From the NCBI GenBank assembly GCA_048270225.1, contig JBLWTG010000004.1, forward strand, positions 186,001 through 250,000: 64,000 nt of DNA. Reading direction: 5' to 3'. The position numbers and the translations under genes were made by a program. Under the pieces are notes generated by a model. The model did no database searches. It was not told the origin of the DNA and saw only the letters and a list, made by a program, of their open reading frames with translations. Positions 54,644 through 62,866 of this stretch are shown in pieces. Source of the stretch: Allopusillimonas sp048270225 (GTDB lineage: Bacteria > Pseudomonadota > Gammaproteobacteria > Burkholderiales > Burkholderiaceae_B). The stretch's first letter is position 1. Each line of letters starts with the position of its first letter.

Positions 54644-54657
54644 AGGATTGAAATCCT
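54644..54657. promoter_or_regulatory. Inverted repeat between dehydratase and dehydrogenase genes
   Basis: AGGATT-GA-AATCCT is perfect and lies in the AT-rich 98-bp gap between divergent starts at 54614 and 54713. A degenerate half-site TTGGATTT follows at 54663-54670. It is a candidate operator for the neighbouring IclR or another regulator. Confidence 0.45.
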
Positions 54658-54712
54658 TTATATTGGATTTATGGCATAATATCGCAACTATCGCGAGAAG
54701 AAAAGAAGATTT

Positions 54713-55648
54713 ATGCGAATCATCATTCCCAATCCGTTTCTTGAGGCACCCCTGAACAGGCTCAGGAAGGCTCATAGCGTTCATTACGATCCAGCGCTGT
54801 TCAACCATCCCGAGGCGTTGATCGAGCTTGTGCGGGACGCGGATGCGCTGATTGTCAGAAACGTGCTTCAGGTCAGAGGGCTCCTGCTCGATGCCATGGT
54901 CCGATGCCGCGTCATCGGCCGGCTGGGCGTAGGCCTGGATAACATCGATACTGCAGTGTGCAAGGCGCGCGGCATCACCGTCATCCCAGCCATCGGTGCA
55001 AACGCGCGATCTGTTGCCGAGTATGTAATCGCTTCGGCGATGATGCTGCGGCGAGGAGCCTATTTATCCACCAGCGATGTCGCGGCGGGAAAATGGCCCA
55101 AGCATGAAATGGCGCAGGGTCGCGAACTCTATGGCGCGACGCTGGGCATCGTGGGTTTTGGGTCTATCGGGCAGACGGTTGCAGGCCTGGCGCAGCAGAT
55201 GGGAATGCGGGTGATCGCCTGTCCTGGCACAGGCGGCGGCCAGCAACTCGATCCGGCCCGACAACCGGTGACGTTCATGTCCATGGAGGCCTTGCTGGCG
55301 CAGAGCGATGTCGTCACCTTGCACGTGCCTTATACGGATAACACAAGGGGAATGCTGGACCGCCGAGCCATCGCAGGAATGAAGGCGGGAAGCATACTGG
55401 TCAATACCGCCCGAGGCGGCATCGTGGATGAGCGGGCCGTGGTGGGCGCAGTGCGAGACGGCACGCTCGGCGGCGCCGCGCTGGATGTGTTCAGTGATGA
55501 ACCCCTAGGGCCGGACAATTGCTTCGCAAACGCGCCGCCCAATCTCATTCTCACCCCTCATATCGCGGGTGTCACCCAGGACTCCGAGGAACGGGTGTGT
55601 GAACTGATTGCGGACAAGGTGATGGATGCGTTGGCGTTGCGCGACTGA
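54713..55648 (+). CDS. D-isomer-specific 2-hydroxyacid dehydrogenase
   Basis: 311 residues. The Rossmann motif is GFGSIG (148-153). The catalytic set is Arg234 (NTARGG), Glu263 (SDEPLG) and His283 (TPHIAG). It interconverts a 2-hydroxyacid and a 2-oxoacid. The end of strand beta-B reads VIACPGTGG without the Asp that normally fixes NAD, so the cofactor may be NADP or this loop unusual. It is divergent from the enolase-superfamily enzyme, whose product would be a 2-oxoacid. Confidence 0.88.
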   Translation: MRIIIPNPFLEAPLNRLRKAHSVHYDPALFNHPEALIELVRDADALIVRNVLQVRGLLLDAMVRCRVIGRLGVGLDNIDTAVCKARGITVIPAIGANARSVAEYVIASAMMLRRGAYLSTSDVAAGKWPKHEMAQGRELYGATLGIVGFGSIGQTVAGLAQQMGMRVIACPGTGGGQQLDPARQPVTFMSMEALLAQSDVVTLHVPYTDNTRGMLDRRAIAGMKAGSILVNTARGGIVDERAVVGAVRDGTLGGAALDVFSDEPLGPDNCFANAPPNLILTPHIAGVTQDSEERVCELIADKVMDALALRD

Positions 55649-55664
55649 GTAGGGATGCTTGGCC

Positions 55665-55692
55665 GCCGAGCTTGCACGCAAGTTCGGCCTTT
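55665..55692 (+). terminator. Probable terminator after the dehydrogenase
   Basis: GCCGAGCTTG (55665-55674) pairs with CAAGTTCGGC (55679-55688, one G-T) over a 4-base loop, followed by CTTTA. Confidence 0.55.
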
Positions 55693-55727
55693 ACGTGCTT
55701 ACCCTTATTGACGCATATTTTTCATTA

Positions 55728-55743
55728 AATTAACATGTTAATT
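55728..55743. promoter_or_regulatory. Palindromic operator upstream of the HpaR-like gene
   Basis: AATTAACATGTTAATT is a perfect 16-bp palindrome in an AT-rich region of 283 bp without a gene. The 12-mer CATGTTAATTAA in it recurs at 56445-56456 upstream of the citryl-CoA-lyase-like gene, as expected for a MarR-type regulator controlling itself and the downstream operon. Confidence 0.6.
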
Positions 55744-55931
55744 AATATAGAAAGCTATAGATATCTGTGTCTTTAGGCAAGAATAATCGCACAAGTGCGG
55801 GTTGATTAGCGTGAATCGAGACATGAAATCAATTGGGTTATGGAACGCATAGGCCGGGATATACCGAATTCATGCGCATTTGGATGGGTAATATAATGCT
55901 TTCCCCGCTACATTCAGACAGGCAAGCGCGC

Positions 55932-56378
55932 ATGACCAATCGTCCGTTATTCAGCCATCGCAATTTGCCGCATCTCCTTCTCTCTGCGCGAGAGACGCTG
56001 ATGCAACATTTCCGGCCAATTTTGAATGAGGCAGGCATCACCGAGCAACAGTGGCGTGTGTTGCGAGTTCTGTATGACAGCAATGATCTTAACGCCGCAA
56101 CCCTGGCTCATCGTGCTCAGGTGCTATCGCCCAGTCTGACGCGCATGCTGCGGGTGCTGGCCGAGACATCTTTAATCGAGCGAGGCCCTGATCCCGAGGA
56201 TATGCGCCGGCAGGTCATACGGCTTAGCGCCAAAGGACGCGCCACCGTTGTTCAGCTCAGCCCTCAGGTCGAAGCTGTCTATCGTGTCCTGGAAACCGCG
56301 ATTGGGCCGAGTCTGCTGTCATCGCTGTACGGCAATATCGATACGATGATTGAAAAAATAGAGCGGGTTCATTCCTGA
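55932..56378 (+). CDS. HpaR-like MarR-family regulator
   Basis: 148 residues from ATG 55932 (ATG 55896 is an alternative that adds 12). HRNLPHLLLSARETLMQHFRPILNEAGITEQQWRVLRVL closely follows the HpaR pattern (homoprotocatechuate operon repressor), and the wing carries Asp-x-x-Asp-x-Arg-Arg (PEDMRRQ). HpaR binds hydroxyphenylacetate-type effectors; the effector here is open because no hpa genes are in view. Operators that fit are described at 55728 and 56445. Confidence 0.85.
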   Translation: MTNRPLFSHRNLPHLLLSARETLMQHFRPILNEAGITEQQWRVLRVLYDSNDLNAATLAHRAQVLSPSLTRMLRVLAETSLIERGPDPEDMRRQVIRLSAKGRATVVQLSPQVEAVYRVLETAIGPSLLSSLYGNIDTMIEKIERVHS

Positions 56379-56440
56379 GCCCCGCCTGACCCCTATAAAA
56401 AAATAAACTTTCTTAAAAGCGGAGATGTTCGGATAAATAG

Positions 56441-56456
56441 TTTGCATGTTAATTAA
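56441..56456. promoter_or_regulatory. Second HpaR-like operator
   Basis: TTTGCATGTTAATTAA shares CATGTTAATTAA with the palindrome at 55728-55743 and lies 120 bp before the start of the citryl-CoA-lyase-like gene. Confidence 0.5.
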
Positions 56457-56575
56457 ATAGAGGATGTACGAGATATCTAATGGCTGAGATGTCTGTCGGA
56501 AGATCTCGAAAAAACGGATCGGCAGTCCGGTCGGCATCAAATAAATAATGTGAATGCGGTTTGGAGGAGGGTGGA

Positions 56576-57379
56576 GTGAGCGAAAAGAAATTATGGCGCA
56601 CGAGTATCTCGAGCAGCGATCAGGAGAACGTATATATCGCGGGCTACAAGGTGAGCGATATGATGCGCAATCTGGATTTTGCGGCAGGATTGTTCGTGTT
56701 GTACCAGCAACGGATACCGTCGGCTGAAGAATCAAAACTATTGAACGCGGTTCTGATCGCACCTGTTGACCATGGCATTGTTGTTCCTTCGGCAATATCA
56801 AGAATGATTGCTGCGTCGGGAGTACCCTTGCAGGCCAGTGTCGCTGCCGGCATCACTTCATTTGGAGATGTGCACGGAGGGGCGGGAGAGCAGACCGCAA
56901 AGAATCTGCAGGACTCGGTTGCCGCGGCAGCATCACAGGGGATCTCCATCGCCGAGTACGCCCGACTTGTCGTTGAGAACGCGCGTGCCAACAAGGAGCG
57001 TATCGAGGGATATGGACATCCCTTGCATCCCGGGCGCGATGCGCGTGTTGATGCAATGGTTGGTATGGCGAAAGAGCTGGGCTTACTTGGCGCCCATCTG
57101 GAGCTGTCTCTGGCCATAGAAAGCGAAATCGAGCGCCAGTCTGGCCACCGGATTCCCCTCAATATTGATGGAGCTATGGCAGGCATTTTGATGGATCTGG
57201 GCTTTGACTGGCGCTTGACCCGGGTATTTGTTTTTCTGCCTCGCGCCGCAGGAATTGCGGCGCATGCCGTCGAGGAAGTTGTTCGGGAAAAAGGCTGGCG
57301 GATTGCCGCAAGACCGGACGACGTCGAATATGACGGGCCGCCAAAACGGGAGTTTCCTGTGAGCGCCGCTGCGTCATGA
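56576..57379 (+). CDS. Citryl-CoA-lyase-like protein (citrate synthase superfamily, short form)
   Basis: 267 residues, against about 430 for citrate synthase; it corresponds to the C-terminal part and to the lyase half of ATP-citrate lyase. The three citrate synthase catalytic residues are kept: His100 (FGDVHGGAGEQ), His148 (GYGHPLHPGRDAR) and Asp198 (LNIDGAMAG). It would cleave or form a citryl-CoA-type 3-hydroxyacyl-CoA by Claisen chemistry. GTG 56576 has GGAGGAGGG in front. It is first in an operon with a Bug receptor, two acyl-CoA dehydrogenases and an ADP-forming acyl-CoA synthetase. Confidence 0.84.
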   Translation: MSEKKLWRTSISSSDQENVYIAGYKVSDMMRNLDFAAGLFVLYQQRIPSAEESKLLNAVLIAPVDHGIVVPSAISRMIAASGVPLQASVAAGITSFGDVHGGAGEQTAKNLQDSVAAAASQGISIAEYARLVVENARANKERIEGYGHPLHPGRDARVDAMVGMAKELGLLGAHLELSLAIESEIERQSGHRIPLNIDGAMAGILMDLGFDWRLTRVFVFLPRAAGIAAHAVEEVVREKGWRIAARPDDVEYDGPPKREFPVSAAAS

Positions 57380-57504
57380 CCATTTTGCATGCGTCGGATT
57401 GACGTCATGCGGGCCGCCCGGATCAACAAATCATTGAACGTTTGATTCGGGCCCCTGTGACGTCGCAGTATTTCCGGTTATTCACTTTCGATACGGGACG
57501 AATT

Positions 57505-58467
57505 ATGAAACATCTTCGTGTGATGTTCCTGCTTTTCTTTGCATTCATTGGATGCTCGCCGACAGCCTATGCGAAGTATCCCAATAAGATGATCCGATTG
57601 ATTGTGCCCTATAGCGCCGGAGGAACAACGGACGCGATGGCGCGGATTGTCGCCACTGAACTGTCCAGCCGGCTGGGACAGCAGGTCATTGTCGACAACA
57701 AGCCAGGCGGCGGGACGATGCTGGCGAGCCAGCATGTGGCCAGTGCCGCGCCGGATGGCTATACCTTTCTGGTCAATGGATCCTCCTTGCCAGTTTATGT
57801 AAGTGTCTATTCGCGGGCGGATCTGGAACCGTTAAAGCGCCTTGAGCCGGTGAATATGATGGTTGTGGCGCCGCACATTCTGGTTGTGCATCCCTCGGTT
57901 CCCGCCAATAACCTCAAAGCGTTTATCGCCTACGCCAAAACGCACCCGGACATCATGTATGGCACGGTGGGCATGGGCAGCATCATGCATCTTGAGGGTG
58001 AGCTATTCAATTCCCTGGCGGGAACCAGGCTCGTACCCGTCGCGTACAAGGGCAGTGCTCCGGCATTGCTCGATTTGTTGCCCGGCAGAGTACAGGTCAT
58101 GTTCGACAATATTTCGAGCTCTATGCCCTATATCAAGTCCGGTGAGTTGAAGGTGCTGGGGGTAACGACTGCAAGCCGATCCATCGCGCTGCCTGATGTC
58201 CCTACGCTGGCAGAGGCCGGATTGCCTGGCTACGAGGCTGTGCCTTGGCTGGGATTATTGGCGCCTGCCGGGACGCCTAAGGCAGATATCGAGCTCATCA
58301 GCAATGAGGTTTCCGCCATACTTGCAGAGCCCAAGATCAGGGAAAAGCTGCTTGGCATGGGACTGGAAGTAATTGCAGATGGTCCCGAGGAATTTGGGAA
58401 ATTCTACGACAATGAGTTTAGCAAATGGTCGGAGATTGCCCGCAAGGCCAACATACAACTTGACTGA
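57505..58467 (+). CDS. Bug-family tripartite tricarboxylate receptor
   Basis: 320 residues. The N-terminus MKHLRVMFLLFFAFIGCSP is a signal with a Cys in a weak lipobox context (FIGC); Sec cleavage at AYA-KYP is the alternative. It has MIRLIVPYSAGGTTDAMAR, VIVDNKPGGGTMLASQHVA, APDGYTFLVNGS, VAYKGSAPALLDLLPGRVQ and ALPDVPTLAEAGLPGYEA. It is second in the HpaR-associated operon. Confidence 0.91.
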   Translation: MKHLRVMFLLFFAFIGCSPTAYAKYPNKMIRLIVPYSAGGTTDAMARIVATELSSRLGQQVIVDNKPGGGTMLASQHVASAAPDGYTFLVNGSSLPVYVSVYSRADLEPLKRLEPVNMMVVAPHILVVHPSVPANNLKAFIAYAKTHPDIMYGTVGMGSIMHLEGELFNSLAGTRLVPVAYKGSAPALLDLLPGRVQVMFDNISSSMPYIKSGELKVLGVTTASRSIALPDVPTLAEAGLPGYEAVPWLGLLAPAGTPKADIELISNEVSAILAEPKIREKLLGMGLEVIADGPEEFGKFYDNEFSKWSEIARKANIQLD

Positions 58468-58473
58468 GCAAAG

Positions 58474-59652
58474 ATGATCAATTACAGCGCAGAAGATGAG
58501 AGCTTTCGCACGGAGTTACGGTCGTGGCTCCGTGAAAATTATCCCAGGTTTCAAGTGACGTGTTCACGTCAACCGTTCAATCCGCACGACATGGAAACCC
58601 GGCGGGAGTGGGAGAACATGGTGTGCGCGGCCGGCTGGTCGGCACTGACCTGGCCCGAGGAGTACGGTGGGAAAAACCTGCCGCTTACCCGCCTTGTCGT
58701 ATTTCTGCAGGAATATGCCAGGCACGATTGCCCGCAGCCGTCCAATGGCATCGGACACAGCATCCTGGCGCCTACCCTGCTGCACTACGGTACCGAAGCG
58801 CAGAAACGGAGATTCATTCCGCGGGTGGCACTGAACCAGGACATATGGTGCCAGGGTTATTCGGAACCCGGCGCCGGCTCGGATCTCGCGGCGCTCAAGA
58901 CCAGGGCGCGGCGCGAGGGAAATCATTACGTGGTGAACGGCCACAAGATATGGACCACCGGGGCTCATATCGCGGATTGGTGTTTTCTGCTGGCGCGTAC
59001 GGATCCGCAAGCGGCACGTCATCAAGGAATCAGCTTTCTGCTGGTCGACCTGAAAAGCCCGGGAGTGCGCGTTGAACAGATTCCTCAGATAACTGGCGAA
59101 GACGAGTTCTGCGAAATTTTCTTCGAAGATGTCAAGGTGCCAGTTGAGAATATCGTGGGCGCCGAGAATGATGGCTGGAGAGTAGCGATGAGCGCGGCCA
59201 ACTTTGAGCGCAGCAGTTACTACATTCCCCATCAGGTTCGTATTGTTGAAGAGCTAAAGCGTGTGTGGGCGCTTTGCGAGCTGGCAACTCGGGACGCATC
59301 GCCCGAGATCATAGCGCGATGGCACGAACGCCTGGCGCGTCTGGCCGTCACCGTGCACGGTTTGGGGCTCATTCTGAAACGGACGCTGGAGCAAACGCTG
59401 GCTGGACAGGCGCCTGGGCCCGAGAGTTCATACACCAAGCTGATGGGCAGCGAAGCGCTGCAGTGTCTATACGACTATGCGCTTGAGCTGCTGGGGGATC
59501 GGGCCAGGCTGAGCCCCGTGGGCGATCCTCGCGATCCGGAAACAAACTGGATCCGACAATTTCTGTGGTCCCGCTGCATGACAATAGCAGCTGGAACGTC
59601 GGAAATTCATAGAAATATTATTGCTGAACGGACGCTTGGGCTTCCGCGCTGA
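58474..59652 (+). CDS. Acyl-CoA dehydrogenase, large-subunit type
   Basis: 392 residues with all three acyl-CoA dehydrogenase domains. GYSEPGAGSDLAALKTRA and IWTTGAHIADW bind FAD and substrate. The C-terminus AAGTSEIHRNIIAERTLGLPR has Ala where MCAD has its catalytic Glu376, a change common in the PimC-like large subunits of heteromeric dehydrogenases. The second dehydrogenase begins 5 bp after the stop, supporting a two-subunit enzyme that oxidises a carboxylated or bulky acyl-CoA. Confidence 0.9.
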   Translation: MINYSAEDESFRTELRSWLRENYPRFQVTCSRQPFNPHDMETRREWENMVCAAGWSALTWPEEYGGKNLPLTRLVVFLQEYARHDCPQPSNGIGHSILAPTLLHYGTEAQKRRFIPRVALNQDIWCQGYSEPGAGSDLAALKTRARREGNHYVVNGHKIWTTGAHIADWCFLLARTDPQAARHQGISFLLVDLKSPGVRVEQIPQITGEDEFCEIFFEDVKVPVENIVGAENDGWRVAMSAANFERSSYYIPHQVRIVEELKRVWALCELATRDASPEIIARWHERLARLAVTVHGLGLILKRTLEQTLAGQAPGPESSYTKLMGSEALQCLYDYALELLGDRARLSPVGDPRDPETNWIRQFLWSRCMTIAAGTSEIHRNIIAERTLGLPR

Positions 59653-59657
59653 GACAC

Positions 59658-60716
59658 ATGATGACTATGCTACCCATTACTAATCCAGAGCACAGGATGC
59701 TTTCGGATTCCGCTCAAGATTTTCTGGCACGGCGATGCGATGTGAGGTGGGTGCGCACCGCACCGCGCTGGGACGACCCGGAGACTCAAAAAATCTGGTC
59801 CGACATTGCCGATCTGGGTTGGCTCGGGCTTCTTTTTTCGGAATCGGATGGCGGCCTCGATCTGACCATGCAGGAAGCTGTGATCATCGCGGAGCAATCA
59901 GGACGGAATCTCTTTCCTCTGCCATTGGGCGAGACGGCCGTTCTGGGCGGGCTCGTAAGGCGTGTTGAACCGGCGTTCAGTTTGCCCGCGGAGCAGATAT
60001 GCAGCGGTGAGGCTTCCCTGTCCTGGCTGGATATCGGGTCGGATGGCGCGCATGCGATGGTTGATTACGCGGCCCAGTGTTCTCATGTCCTGGTGACACG
60101 CCGCGGCTCGGATGAAACCATCGACGTAGCGGTATTGCCTGTCGATGAACTGACCCTGAAAGCGTATCCGGCGCTTGATCCAGCATGCACGCTCGCGCAA
60201 TGGGAGCCTCACGCGCAGGAGCGGGAACGTCTCGACAGCGTTGCCGTCACATTGCCCAGCGCCGCGGCCAGGTATGTTCAGTCTGGGTGGTGCCTGTTTC
60301 GCCTCGCGGATATTCTCGGGGTTGCACGGGCTGGCTTTGACATGACCTGTGATTACGTTAAGGAGCGGGTTCAGTTCGGTAGTACGGTCGGACGATTTCA
60401 GGCAATAAAACACCGGCTCGCGGACACGGCAATGGCGCTCGAGGTCGCTAGTCTTGCAGTATGGGATGCCGCCACCAAGCACAGTGAGAGCGCCCCTGTC
60501 AGCGAAGTGCAGCTTGCAGTCGATTTCGCTCTTGTATCGGTAGAGCAGGCAACAGCAAGGGTCAGAAACGACATCATTCAGCTGCATGGTGCAATTGCCT
60601 ATACCTGGGAACATAACGCCCATCTATATCAAAAGCGCATCATCAGGCTGAACACGGGGCTGTCGGTCGACCCATCGATAAAACGTATCGCCATGGCGGC
60701 TATAAGCGAGCTATAA
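59658..60716 (+). CDS. Acyl-CoA dehydrogenase, small-subunit type
   Basis: 352 residues, shorter and more divergent than its neighbour. LGWLGLLFSESDGGLDLTMQEAVIIAEQSGRN and HGAIAYTWEHNAHLYQKRII are typical of PimD-like small subunits. The middle domain lacks the clear FAD-binding TEP/GSD motif, and no C-terminal catalytic Glu is visible. It probably pairs with the preceding gene product as alpha-beta subunits. Confidence 0.85.
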   Translation: MMTMLPITNPEHRMLSDSAQDFLARRCDVRWVRTAPRWDDPETQKIWSDIADLGWLGLLFSESDGGLDLTMQEAVIIAEQSGRNLFPLPLGETAVLGGLVRRVEPAFSLPAEQICSGEASLSWLDIGSDGAHAMVDYAAQCSHVLVTRRGSDETIDVAVLPVDELTLKAYPALDPACTLAQWEPHAQERERLDSVAVTLPSAAARYVQSGWCLFRLADILGVARAGFDMTCDYVKERVQFGSTVGRFQAIKHRLADTAMALEVASLAVWDAATKHSESAPVSEVQLAVDFALVSVEQATARVRNDIIQLHGAIAYTWEHNAHLYQKRIIRLNTGLSVDPSIKRIAMAAISEL

Positions 60717-60718
60717 CC

Positions 60719-62866
60719 ATGTACTTAGAAAGTCGTGATGTCTACAGGCGCGCTGATCTCGTGCGCTTGATTGAGCCCAGGAGCATTGCCGTTGTAGGCG
60801 CTTCTGCCAATCAGAAATCCTTTGGAAGCAGAACGGTCGCTGGATTGCAGTCGTTTGACGGATCCCTTTACCTGGTAAATGCGAACTACACAGAGCTTGG
60901 CAATGAGCCCTGCTATCCGTCCGTATCCGCGCTGCCCGAGGTTCCTGACTGCGTGGTCGTCGCTACGCCTGGCGGCGCTGTCGAACAGATTGTCAAAGAA
61001 TGCGCGTCCATTGGTGTGGGCGGGGCAATTCTATATGCCTCGGGTTATGCGGAAACAGGTATGCAGGACGCCCTGGATGCCCAAGCTCGCCTGACGGCAA
61101 TCTCGCGCGCTTCGGGCATGCGCATCCTGGGGCCAAACTGCATCGGATTTTTGAACACCAGCGGCGGCCGTTCGCTCACATTTATGGGAGACTTGTCCGT
61201 GCCTGCGCCAGAAGGGCCCGCCATAGGTATAGTGAGCCAGTCGGGCGCAATCGGCCTTGGGCTTGGGCAGGGCGCCAGGCTGGGCACGCAGATCAGCCAC
61301 ATACTGAACGCAGGGAACTCGTGCGATGTCGATGTGGCGGATCTGGTGAACTATCTTGTTGACGATGACAGCTGTGCCGCCATAGCATGTGTATTTGAAG
61401 GAATGGCGCAGCCGGAGCGTTTTCTGGAAGCGGCGCGGCGCGCTTGGCAGGCGGACAAGCCGTTAGTCGTATGCAAGCTGGCTACCAGTGAACGGGGTGC
61501 GGCATCGGCCATGTCTCACACTGGCTCGCTGTCGGGTACAGACGCAGCTTATCGAGCTGCATTTCGCCGCTATGGCGTCGTTATGGTGCATCATCTGGAC
61601 GCCTTGGCGGAGACCGCAGCATTCTTCTCCAAGGCCTCGCGGCCATCAGCACGGGGAACTGCAGTGGTGGCCGCCTCGGGAGGGCTGGCCATTATCGGTG
61701 CCGACGCGGCGGAAAATCATAAGGTGCCGTTGCCCGCGCCCGATGCAAAGGTTGCTCAGGTACTCGCTCAGCACGTGCCTGATTTTGGCGCGGCAGGCAA
61801 TCCATGCGACGTCACTGCACAGGTGACCAACAACCCGGAGTCCTTGCTCGCCTGTGCGGGGGCATTCATGAGCAGCCCAGCCTACGGCGCGCTTGTGTTG
61901 CCTATCCACTATGCATATGAAGCCATTCCGGATCGGGTGGCGCTTGCCAGCAAAATTGGTCGCCAGTATAACAAGCCGGTATGTATTGCTTGGGGCAACG
62001 GGTGGCTGGGAGGTCCAGGTTTTGAAGAAGCGGCCCGCTCGCGCGATACGTCATTGTTCCGTTCTATGGACCGCTGCTTCGAGACGCTTGCCCTTTGGCA
62101 CGAGCGCGAGGCATTGCGCAGCGAAGGCGTGCGTGTGGAGATGCGAATTGCTCCTGAGCATGCGGCTGATGACACGGAACTTATCCTGGAGAAGAGCCAG
62201 ACTGCGGCATTGACAGAAAGCCAGGCCAAGCGGGTTCTTTCGCATTACGGCGTGCGGGTTGTTGGCGAGCGTCTGGTGAATACAGTACAGGAGGCCTTGT
62301 CCGCAGCGACCGATTTCGGCTTTCCTGTTGCGATGAAAGCGGAATCCCCGGATATTCTGCACAAAACAGAAGCGGATGTAATCCGCCTGAATATAGAGAA
62401 TCCGTCCCGCTTGCATGCGGCTTTCGACGAAATCCTGTCGAATGTGGGCTGCATCAGTCCGGCGCCACGCCTGAACGGGGTCCTGGTGCAGCCCATGGTC
62501 CCGGCAGGGGTGGAGGTCATGGTGGGAGCCAGGATTGATCCGCTGTTCGGGCCCTTGATTATGGTGGCGCTCGGTGGCGTTTTTGTTGAACTCATCAAGG
62601 ATACTGTCGTCGGGCTGGCGCCCGTTACGCAGCCGGAGGCGTTGGCAATGTTGAGGCGCTTAAAGGGATATGCCACGCTAACAGGCTTTCGGGGATCAGA
62701 ACCGGTCGATCTGGACGCCCTGGCGGAAACCATCTGCCGCATTTCGGAGCTGGCAGCCGATCAACGCCACGGTATCGAAGAGCTCGACGTGAACCCCTTG
62801 ATATGTGCAGGAGATGTTGTGATTGCGGTGGATGCCCTTATCGTGAAAAAGGCCGTGCATGCATGA
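60719..62866 (+). CDS. ADP-forming acyl-CoA synthetase (acetate-CoA ligase family)
   Basis: 715-residue single-chain NDP-forming acyl-CoA synthetase. Order: CoA-binding domain (IEPRSIAVVGASANQKSFG, about 18-130), succinyl-CoA-synthetase-like domains with GIVSQSGAIGLGLGQGARLG and the phospho-His region MSHTGSLSGTDAAY, and a C-terminal ATP-grasp domain (from about 485, with PVAMKAESPDILHKTEADVI and PMVPAGVEVMVGARIDPLFGP). It makes acyl-CoA from acid, CoA and ATP, or ATP from the thioester. It is the same superfamily as the ligase half of ATP-citrate lyase. Confidence 0.9.
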   Translation: MYLESRDVYRRADLVRLIEPRSIAVVGASANQKSFGSRTVAGLQSFDGSLYLVNANYTELGNEPCYPSVSALPEVPDCVVVATPGGAVEQIVKECASIGVGGAILYASGYAETGMQDALDAQARLTAISRASGMRILGPNCIGFLNTSGGRSLTFMGDLSVPAPEGPAIGIVSQSGAIGLGLGQGARLGTQISHILNAGNSCDVDVADLVNYLVDDDSCAAIACVFEGMAQPERFLEAARRAWQADKPLVVCKLATSERGAASAMSHTGSLSGTDAAYRAAFRRYGVVMVHHLDALAETAAFFSKASRPSARGTAVVAASGGLAIIGADAAENHKVPLPAPDAKVAQVLAQHVPDFGAAGNPCDVTAQVTNNPESLLACAGAFMSSPAYGALVLPIHYAYEAIPDRVALASKIGRQYNKPVCIAWGNGWLGGPGFEEAARSRDTSLFRSMDRCFETLALWHEREALRSEGVRVEMRIAPEHAADDTELILEKSQTAALTESQAKRVLSHYGVRVVGERLVNTVQEALSAATDFGFPVAMKAESPDILHKTEADVIRLNIENPSRLHAAFDEILSNVGCISPAPRLNGVLVQPMVPAGVEVMVGARIDPLFGPLIMVALGGVFVELIKDTVVGLAPVTQPEALAMLRRLKGYATLTGFRGSEPVDLDALAETICRISELAADQRHGIEELDVNPLICAGDVVIAVDALIVKKAVHA

